Part shown: one piece after another, positions 56,456 to 64,000 of the stretch
Layout: each line of letters begins with the position of its first letter
How positions within the stretch are numbered: position 1 is the first letter of the stretch
Assembly (NCBI RefSeq): GCF_040958095.1
Contig: NC_091152.1
Location: forward strand, 18,260,796-18,324,795
Direction of reading: 5' to 3'
Source: Procambarus clarkii
Taxonomy: Eukaryota; Arthropoda; Malacostraca; Decapoda; Cambaridae
Length of the DNA: 64,000 nt
Position numbers and translations under genes: made by a program
Notes under the pieces: model-generated
The model's input: the letters and a program-made list of their open reading frames with translations, nothing else
The model's database searches: none
Told to the model about the DNA's origin: nothing

Positions 56456-59405
56456 CAATATAATTATAATTAGCGTGCGTAGTATTGTGGAAGGAGGAAT
56501 TTTGGTGAGGGAGGGAGGAAGGGAGAGAATTGAGGTAGCTTCACTGTGTGGCAGCCACTCTTTTTTTTTTTTTTGCCCACCATACTGTACTAGCTTCGTG
56601 GTTCGCTATGGGGAACACATATGTACATGGGTATATACAGTGTGTGTGTATAGTGTAATAACAGCACCAGGAGTATGTTGAGAGGAGCTATTTTGGTGAG
56701 GGAGGTGACGTCGTAATCGTAGCGTCGTCTGCTGTGTGATTTCTCATGCAGTGTATGGTGGCCACTGTACTGTTTGGACACAGTACCGGCTTACTTGCAT
56801 AGTTCTGGTAAATAAAACATGTAGATAGGTATATATTACATGTGTAAATAGTGTAATAAAAGCAATAACAGTATGGTGGGAGGAGCAATTTGGTGAGTAA
56901 GATGTTGGAGTGAGGGAGACTGGCTGGGTGTGGCTGCTCACACTCGTGGTGTTCTGAGTGTGTTGATAGTGAATGTATATAGTGTGTGACAGTGTATAAT
57001 GTGTACATATGTTGTAAATATACATAAATGAACATGAAACATTGATGTGAATAACTGTATGATGGGAGGAGCAATGTTGGTGAATACAATGTTGGAGAAG
57101 TGAGGGAGGGCTGGCTGGGTGTGACAGCTCACACTCACGGTGTTCTGAATGTGTTGATGGTGAATGTATACAGTGTGTGACAGTGTATAGTCTGTAAATA
57201 AATTGTATATATACATAAATTAGCATAATATAGGGTAAATATGTGCAACATATGTGCACACAAGTGTCATGCACATAACACAGTGTCCTCGGACAGTACG
57301 GATGTTTTACTGCCATAATATAGTGTACGTGTTCATTATACATAGGATTAGCACGTAAAAACAGATAAAATGTATTTGGAACTGTGTGCAAAAAATGAAC
57401 AAAAATATATTTGCGGCAACTCGTGCGCCCCGCCCCGGGCGCCCTACTGGCCCCGGGAGCATACGTCACGCACCAACTTACGGACCCCATAGCAGCCAAA
57501 GTACATACAAGTTTGATTTTTTTTTTTTTGACATACCCATACTGAGGGAAGGATTTTTGACACTTTAACCCTTAAGTTGCGCATCACATTATATGATGCT
57601 CTGACCGACTTGCAGTAAATTGCGCATCGCATCATATGATGCTTTGGAGTACTACGTAAGATTTAAATGGCCCGCGGATACACGGGGTTCACCACACCTT
57701 CATCAAGGCTCTTGATACAGACGCCATTTAAAAAAAAAGAATCGTGGGTCAAATTCCCAGGTGTCGGGGGCCTCAGTATTGAGTGAGCAACCAAGCCTGA
57801 TGCATGCAGCATGAGCTCACAGCACTTCTGTTCAGCTTGTGACCACAGCATCACCTAAAAATGCCATAATATACTTGTTCATGCTATTATGTAGCGATGA
57901 TATTATTACAGAAGACCCCTGACTGTGATAAAACTGACCAGGGTTCTGATAATAGCAGGATTGTGGTGATATTTAGCGCTGTGCTCCATGGAGGGAGGAG
58001 TAATGCTGTGGGAGGGAGGGTGGTGGCATTGTCTTCTGACTGTGTGTGGTCACCTTTTATTGACTGCACTCACCATACCAGCTTAGTGGTTCCCTATGGT
58101 GAACACAAATGTAGATTCTTGTATATAATGTGTGCATAGAGGGTATAAACAGCAATAGGAGTAGGTTGGGAGCCGCCATTTTGGTGAGGGAGGTGGCGTC
58201 GTCTGTACGACTTATCATGTTGTTTACTGGTTACCACTATGGTCTTTGGGCACCGTACCAGTTTACTTGTACAAGTATGGTGAATAAAACAGGTAGATAC
58301 TTATATATAATGTGTGTATATAGCGTAATAACACCGGAAACAGTATTGTTGGAGGAGAAATATTAGTGCGTCTGGCCTTGAGGGCGGCCGCCACCAGCTG
58401 ACTGTGTGAGTAGCTACGTCTTTGTGCCTTTACTCACCATACAAGCTTAGATGTACAGTTATGGTGAACAAAACGTGTAAATACTTATATATAACGTCTG
58501 TATATAAAAGCAAAAACAGTATGGTGGGAAGTCAGGTGAGGTGAGGGAGGGAGGGAGTGGCAGCCAGTGGCGGGCTGCCACTGCCACTCAGCATACCAAC
58601 TTAGTGGTTCGTTATGGTGAATACGAATGTAGATACTTATATATAGCGTCTGTATAGAGTGAATAAAAGCAAAAACAGTATTGTGGGAGGAGAATGTGGG
58701 CGAGTGAGGTGTTGAGGGAGGGAGGGAGGGAGGGAGGGAGTGAGTGGCTGGCTGGGTTGTGGCGGTCACTCCTCGTTACTTTTTTACTCATAATAGCAAC
58801 TTAGTGGTTCGTTATGGTGAACAAAACTTGCAGATACTTATATATAACCTGTGTATATAGTGTAATAACTGACAAAGTATTTGTTCACTTTTGATGAACA
58901 TAATTGAATCAACAATATGCACACCATATTTTTGAGTACAGCGATGATTCACTCATTTTATTATATAAATATATCACACTACACACTATTGAATAATATT
59001 ACAGCAAAAAACTATGAAAAATCAGAGACATTGAAATAATTAGGTAATTATCTCTTTGTGGCCACTCCGGCCTGACAGCTGGCGAGCAACAAACCGTCTG
59101 GGACGCACGCTGAGTCAGCGCCTGTTTTTTTTTTGCTAGACTTCCCTGTCCTATAGCGGGCAATATATGCCACTTACGATTTTTTTATTATTTTTCCCAT
59201 GATCAGTGAACACAAATTAACAGGTTTAGAAGGTTTTTTTTTTTGTTTTTTTTGTTTTTTTGTTTTTTGTATGCGCCTGTGAGTGACACGTGCTAAATAG
59301 CCAGGCGCCATGCAAGGGTTAAAAAAACAAAAGAATTTTTTCAAGAGAATTTATTTCCTGCGCACTGGGGGGGGTGTCATATTTAGAGGCGGCGAAGTTA
59401 AAGGG
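56456..59405. mobile_element. piggyBac-like MITE, copy 4, containing copy 3
   Basis: 56456-57564 and 59323-59405 match 32560-33897 of copy 1. The right end is AGTTAAAGGG with TTAA at 59406-59409. The left end is missing. Copy 3 (57569-59318) sits inside. Confidence 0.8.
57569..59318. mobile_element. piggyBac-like MITE, copy 3 (1.75 kb)
   Basis: TTAA at 57565-57568 and 59319-59322. Ends are CCCTTAAGTTGCGCATCAC and CAGGCGCCATGCAAGGG. It interrupts copy 4, and the host copy reads on across the two TTAA sites. It includes ATATGATGC words repeated near 57590 and 57640 and GGGAGG-rich repeats (58710-58740). Confidence 0.85.
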
Positions 59406-59409
59406 TTAA

Positions 59410-59758
59410 TGACTTTTATAAGGCAGATCAGGACTTCACTTATTGGTGAGTACAAACAAAATACGGTCGCATTTATGCCATGAACCTGTCGATTTTTTCC
59501 CCTAGAGTGTTTTTTAGTAAATTTGTCAAAAATTTCTTTTTACATTTCTAGTTTATTTTTCCCTCTATTTCTCGTTTACAAACTTACATGTTAACCGACG
59601 GGTCTCGTCCCCAAGGGGTTTGGAAACCAAGTGGTGCTCTGTATCAGGTACATGAAAGGTAGAGCTATTTACCTATTTCAATTATTTGTGGTTTATTAGA
59701 TTGTGATAATTAAAACAAGTTTATATAAATTAATTTTGAATTTATGCATCATTCACAG
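59410..59758. other. intron end, nothing recognised
   Basis: AT-rich DNA, ending at the acceptor TGCATCATTCACAG. Confidence 0.5.
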
Positions 59759-60284
59759 TGAATGTTCAGAAGACCAACCTTGAGTCAAATGGAGACTTGG
59801 CTATGTGTAATGTAACCGACTTTGCCACACGTGATGCAGGAGAGACTTCCATATGTGATGCAGGAGAGACTGCTACACATGATGCAAGAGAGACTGTTAC
59901 ACAGGTTGCAGGAGACTCGGCCACGCTGGATGCTGGAGACTCGGCCACACGTGATGCAGGAGAGACTGCTACACATGATGTAGGAGAGACTGTTACACGT
60001 GATGCAGGAGACTCGGCCACACGTGATGCAGGAGACTCGGCCACACGTGATGCAGGAGACTCGGCCACACGAGATGTAGGAGACTCGGCCATGTGTGATG
60101 TAGAAGACACAGCCTTGTATAATACAGGAGACTTGGCCACATCTGAAGAAAAATGTAAAGCATCAACTGAAGATGTATGCACAGGCAGCAAAATTACTCC
60201 CAGTAAAGTGAAAAACATTCCCAAAGAATTAACTGTTGTTTACAAAGTTTCTGTTTGGACCAATATCAGCAAAGTAAAAATTAG
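59759..60284 (+). CDS. host gene exon with coding minisatellite
   Basis: The first two bases complete GTG (Val) with the last base of the exon at 49228. It reads NVQKTNLESNGDLAMCN, and then about 13 repeats of an 8-residue unit like (T)RDAGDSA or HDAGETA (24-bp period, 59820-60140). A unique C-terminal part follows: EEKCKASTEDVCTGSKITPS, VKNIPKELTVVYKVSVWTN and ISKVKI. The donor is GTATGT, leaving two bases. The repeat is acidic, with Asp/Glu and Thr/Ser. Repeat copies are diverged yet keep the frame, which suggests selection rather than a chance open array. Confidence 0.8.
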
Positions 60285-60564
60285 GTATGTAATAGTTTGT
60301 TCTGTTCAATGATCAGTTCTACTGTTAGTGTCCTACTACACTTAGGATACTAACACACCGTGTACAATACTGTTTACAGTGGCATCTCTCAAATCTGGAC
60401 CGCCCCTATAAAGGATCCTTCTAAACATTGGACCAAATTTGGCCTCGGGATCTTCCCTTTGACATTTTCAGACAGTCCAGATTTCAGAGAGGACCCATTT
60501 ACACTCCAGATCATTAGGCAAAGTAATTTCCTGCAGATAACATTTTGTCTGTATATGTACATTC
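60285..60564. other. intron start with possible TIR end
   Basis: ACAGTGGCATCTCTCAAATC near 60378 resembles a Tigger-type end. No partner end is certain. Confidence 0.35.
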
Positions 60565-60900
60565 TTTTGTGTCTGGGGCAACCTCCCAGTGGCTCCCTGA
60601 AGCTATTTCGCTGAGATTGCTCCATACTATTAAGGTCAAATCAGTTGCAGTTCTAGTTGGCCTACTGGGGACCAGATCCAGAACCTGGCCCTCCCCAGAG
60701 ACACAGGGAGAGATCGACAATCTGCCACCCCACTGGAAAAAGCCTCCAGAAAGTAGTTAGTGAAGCTATACTGGCAACTGGAGAATTCACAGAACATGAA
60801 GCTGTAAATTGTCATTCAACTCCACAAATGACGTACATGGGACAAAAGATTCGTGCAATCTAGCTCGAAACTCATTAGTTCCAAATGCCACCACCAGGGG
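60565..60900 (+). mobile_element. DIRS left-end scrap
   Basis: CAGTGGCTCCCTGAAGCTAT and CTACTGGGGACCAGATCC match DIRS ends. The right limit is uncertain. Confidence 0.6.
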
Positions 60901-61084
60901 CCCGGCTACTGCCCACAACTGGCTCCCTGGTCGGTTCTGTTGTTGATGTTATGGTGAGAGTATCTACCAGTAATGCTCTGGTCTGTCCGGGAAGCCTTCT
61001 GTTTCAAGTTAAGTTCTGGCCATCCTCGGACTTCGTTCGTCCTGCCATTTGCTGGTGTATTGTTCTTTGATTTTAGTATTGGTT

Positions 61085-61590
61085 TTATGTGCATTTCTGG
61101 GGAGAGCCCCATCACCTCCCTGGAGCTATCCAGGTTGATATGCTAATGTTAGACTTTGGCATCAGTCATATGTATGGAGTTCTGTGGGTCTACCGGGGCC
61201 CACGAGCCAAAACCTGGCCTCCCTCACAGAGGCATGAGGAGCAATGGTCTATAGAAACCCGTGTGTGATTAGAAGCATTCTATGTCTGGTATCGACCGGG
61301 TTAGGCACCCAGAAACGTAAGCGTCCCAAAACAAACCCCGAATCTGGATAAAATTGCTACAAAAAGCCAAACAAGTGGATAGAACTCCCTAAACAGAAAC
61401 GAGCAAATGAGTATGACGTCCCACATCGCCGCGCTGTTTTCTGCGCAGCTCCCCCCTTCCCAGGAGGGGAAAGGGGGGAGCCCCAGACCCTCATGTCGGC
61501 CATCCACCTCTCAGTTCTGAGGCTGATGCTGTAGGCTGTGGTCGTGTGCTCTGGCTCCTGTGATTATTTCAGCACTGTACCTTGTGTGTG
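61085..61590 (+). mobile_element. DIRS fossil G (left end)
   Basis: CCCCATCACCTCCCTGGAGC, TCTACCGGGGCCCACGAGCC and GGGGGAGCCCCAGACC match the ends of fossils A-C. It stops before any coding region. Confidence 0.75.
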
Positions 61591-61960
61591 GACCAAATAG
61601 TAAACAGACCTCAAACCAGCATAATAGATAACAGACCTACCTATAAACACTTATCAAAACCAGAAGTAAGTAATGCTTCCACACAATTGGACATCCTTTG
61701 GCTAATTCTTAAAGCCAAGGTCACAGAATTGGTCCTAACTTTGTTAGTGAAACATGGTCTCTCACAATCCACAGAGAATAGACAAAGTTGAGAACAATCT
61801 TAGAAAATTTAAATTAACAATATCATCACCTTCAAGGATGCAGGACAGAAAAAACTCTACAGCCCTCACAAAAAATGGGTAATAAAGTCCATCTCCGGCG
61901 AGCCTCCAAGGGGCGCCGAGAAAGAAGCGTTTCATTAGTCAATGCTAGAGTGTTATGTTA
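61591..61960. other. unassigned intron sequence
   Basis: A right-end-type DIRS scrap is possible at 61895-61945 (CGGCGAGCCTCCAAGGGG). Otherwise nothing. Confidence 0.35.
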
Positions 61961-61967
61961 GTGCTAC

Positions 61968-62095
61968 AGCCCAAAATGCTGTGCGTATTAGTGGCTTTAG
62001 GCATAGTATGTACTAACTCTATCTAGAAATCCAACATTATATGTAACTCATCTTGTATGTATGTACTTTTACCTAAATAAACTAATTTATTTATT
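61968..62095 (+). mobile_element. LINE/SINE 3' tail fragment
   Basis: GCCCAAAATGCTGTGCGTAT...TTACCTAAATAAAC is the tail also seen at 10557, 13137 and 16695. Confidence 0.7.
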
Positions 62096-62266
62096 TAATT
62101 ATTATATATTTAAACATTATTTATGTTGTGTTCCCAGGAAAATTCAGTTAAATTTCATGTCAAAATATATATTCTAAAAGTACAAATAATAACAATGCTA
62201 CCAATTATCTTTATTGTTGAGAATATATACTGTATTAAAATTTTAGACTTTGCATTGATTTAACAG

Positions 62267-62373
62267 GTCTGTGATCTGCAGCATTATGACTAGTCAGATA
62301 CGTAAGATCAGCTTCGATGCCCAGGAGACTATTACATATCTGGTGGAGACATTTGATATAGATCATAAAGAGG
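62267..62373 (+). CDS. host gene last visible exon
   Basis: The acceptor is TTGATTTAACAG and the donor is GTAAGT. The first base completes AGG (Arg) after the exon at 60284. It reads SVICSIMTSQIRKISFDAQE and TITYLVETFDIDHKE, leaving one base, so the gene continues beyond this exon. No stop codon and no terminal exon lie before the window end that I can identify. Confidence 0.68.
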
Positions 62374-62418
62374 GTAAGTGGGAAGCGTGTTGAAAAGAAT
62401 CAAGAAAACACTTAACGA

Positions 62419-62875
62419 AGTTTGACAGTGAACACAAGATTAGTTAGTGGAGAAGTGTGATGCAGAGCACAAGAGTAGTTAGTGGAGAAGTGTGATGTAG
62501 AGCACAAGAGTAGTTAGTGGACAAATGTGTTGCACAGCACACATAGGTAGTGGACAAGTGTGTTGCACAGCACACATAGGTAGTGGACAAGTGTGTTGCA
62601 GAGCACAAGAGTAGTTAGTGGACAAATGTGTTGCACAGCACAATAGTAGTTAGTGGACAAGTGTGTTGCACAGCACAATAGTAGTTAGTGGACAAGTGTG
62701 TTGCACAGCACAATAGTAGTTAGTGGACAAGTGTGTTGCACAGCACAATAGTAGTTAGTGGACAAGTGTGTTGCACAGCACAATAGTAGTTAGTGGACAA
62801 GTGTGTTGCACAGCACACATAGGTAGTGGACAAGTGTGTTGCAGAGCACAAGAGTAGTTAGTGGACAAATGTCCG
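62419..62875. repeat. 35-bp intronic minisatellite
   Basis: About 13 copies of a unit containing GTTAGTGGACAAGTGTGTTG and CACAGCACAATAGTA, with CACATAGGTAGT variants. It starts 45 bp after the exon donor. Confidence 0.9.
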
Positions 62876-62894
62876 GTTGTGGGTTTACGCTTTT

Positions 62895-63172
62895 ACCTGT
62901 ACTCACCTAGTTGTACTCGCCTAGTTGTGTTGGCGGGGGTTGAGCTCTGGCTCTTTGGTCCCGCCTCTCAACCGTCAATCAACAGGTGTACAGATTCCTG
63001 AGCCTATCGGGCTCTATCATATCTACACTTGAAACTGTGTATGGAGTCAGCCTCCACCACATCACTTCCTAATGCATTCCATTTGTCAACCACTCTGACA
63101 CTAAAAAAGTTCTTTCTAATATCTCTGTGGCTCATTTGGGCACTCAGTTTCCACCTGTGTCCCCTTGTGCGC
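62895..63172 (-). mobile_element. LINE family E C-terminus and 3' tail
   Basis: It encodes RGHRWKLSAQMSHRDIRKNF and WNALGSDVVEADSIHSFKCR on the minus strand, with the tail ACCTAGTTGTACTCGCCTAG at its left. It is 5'-truncated at about 63172. Confidence 0.88.
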
Positions 63173-63248
63173 CTCAGGTTCTGTGTCTGGGGACACGCTT
63201 TGGGTAGATCCAATGTCCCTCTTTCACTGTTCCAGGGCTCTGGTCTCT
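63173..63248 (+). mobile_element. DIRS recombinase-region scrap
   Basis: CTGGGGACACGCTTTGGGTA to TGTTCCAGGGCTCTGGTCTC resembles 51345-51412 in fossil F. It is a 75-bp fossil piece between two LINEs. Confidence 0.6.
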
Positions 63249-64000
63249 CAGATTTTGGGTAGTAGAACCCCAAGCACAAATACCATAGTTGAGATAAGGA
63301 TAGATGAGGGAGTAATAGAGAGTCACCAGGGCAGGGCGGGGTACATAATATCTGATCTTAGAAAGAATGCCAACAGTTTTAGAAACTTTTTTTTGCTATG
63401 TTTAGAATGTGTCCCAGGAAATTCAGCTTGTTATTGATAAGGACATCAAGGAATTTACCATCAACTTTGCTACTGATTTGTATATTGTTTATTCATAGAT
63501 TAATTTCATTTGAGGATTTATTACCAAACAAAATATAGAAAATTTTGTCAGTGTTAAGGGTGAGTTTGTTAGCAGTTAGGCAAAGATGGACTTTATTTAG
63601 TTCAGTATTCACAGTGACATTTAGAGCAAGAGGGTCAGGACTGGAGAAGATGAAAGTTGTGTCATGAGCAAATAAGATTGGTTTGAGGTGTTGGGAGGCA
63701 TTTGGAAGGTCATTAATGTAAATGAGAAAGAGGAGAGGGCCAAGTATGCTGTCCTGTAGAACACCGATGTTTATGGGAAGTGTAGGAGAAATGGAATTAT
63801 TCACAGACATACTGGAGCCTGTCAGTAAGGTAAGACTGAAGGTATTGCAGGGAGTGATCTCTGACTCCATAATGATGTAATTTAAGCAGAAGGTTTTAGT
63901 GGTTGACAGTGTCAAAAGCCTTACGTAGGTCCACAAATAACCCAACAGGGAACTCATTTTTATCAAGAGCTGTATGTATCAAGTTAATCATACTAATCAG
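63249..64000 (-). mobile_element. LINE family A, RT palm to C-terminus, runs off the window
   Basis: The minus strand encodes LQDSILGPLLFLIYINDLPN and ILFAHDTTFIFSSPDPLALN. The usual F-A-D-D catalytic motif reads F-A-H-D, so one catalytic aspartate is lost. Further left lies SKIRYYVPRPALVTLYYSLI, ending at the ACTACCCAAAATC point. The element enters from beyond 64000. Confidence 0.85.

Overview
The window looks like nuclear DNA of a decapod crustacean, most likely a crayfish-type genome. This is an inference from content: very dense and mutually nested repeats, DIRS-type retrotransposon debris, LINE 3' tails and tRNA-like SINEs of a kind I associate with decapods, abundant trinucleotide and minisatellite arrays, and AT-rich introns of 2-10 kb with GT..AG boundaries. 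Nothing is organised like a bacterial or viral genome, and I found no rRNA, no true tRNA gene and no CRISPR array.

One host gene can be supported. It lies on the + strand from about 18.8 kb to beyond 62.4 kb and is visible as seven exons: 18831-18985, 27665-27696, 37938-40644, 42969-43069, 49083-49228, 59759-60284 and 62267-62373. Every exon is flanked by AG and GT, and all six junctions join in a compatible reading phase, giving about 1,257 open codons. Both gene ends lie outside what I can see. The protein has one huge, lysine- and serine-rich, apparently disordered exon, a coding minisatellite of 8-residue repeats, and short more ordered-looking exons around them. I do not recognise the family.

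Region by region: 0-1.5 kb is a LINE broken by a SINE and a GC-rich minisatellite. 2.1-3.6 kb is a 39-bp minisatellite, followed by an intact 283-codon ORF with two retropepsin-like domains (3.77-4.62 kb). 5.9-7.0 kb is an 18-bp minisatellite. 8.4-12.3 kb is bounded by a near-identical inverted repeat of about 540 bp that encloses a LINE RNase H fragment and a minisatellite grown from that LINE's 3' end. 12.7-17.2 kb is a graveyard of LINE, SINE and foldback pieces. 19.1-25.65 kb is a dead piggyBac transposon split by a DIRS fragment and a LINE. 25.8-27.0 kb is a Tigger-like TIR element. 28-31 kb holds LINE and TIR-element debris. 31.4-37.9 kb holds DIRS fossils with a piggyBac-like MITE and a LINE inside them. 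41.8-42.5 kb is a broken Tigger transposase. 44.1-47.8 and 49.4-52.3 kb are two large DIRS fossils. 53-59.4 kb is a stack of piggyBac-like elements, some nested. 60.5-64 kb holds DIRS ends, a minisatellite and two more LINE pieces.

Most interspersed elements from 19 kb rightward therefore sit in the introns of the single host gene. No set of genes here forms an operon or a recognisable defence or biosynthetic system. The most distinctive items are the unidentified multi-exon gene, the tandem retropepsin ORF, the nested TTAA-flanked element family and the large inverted repeat.
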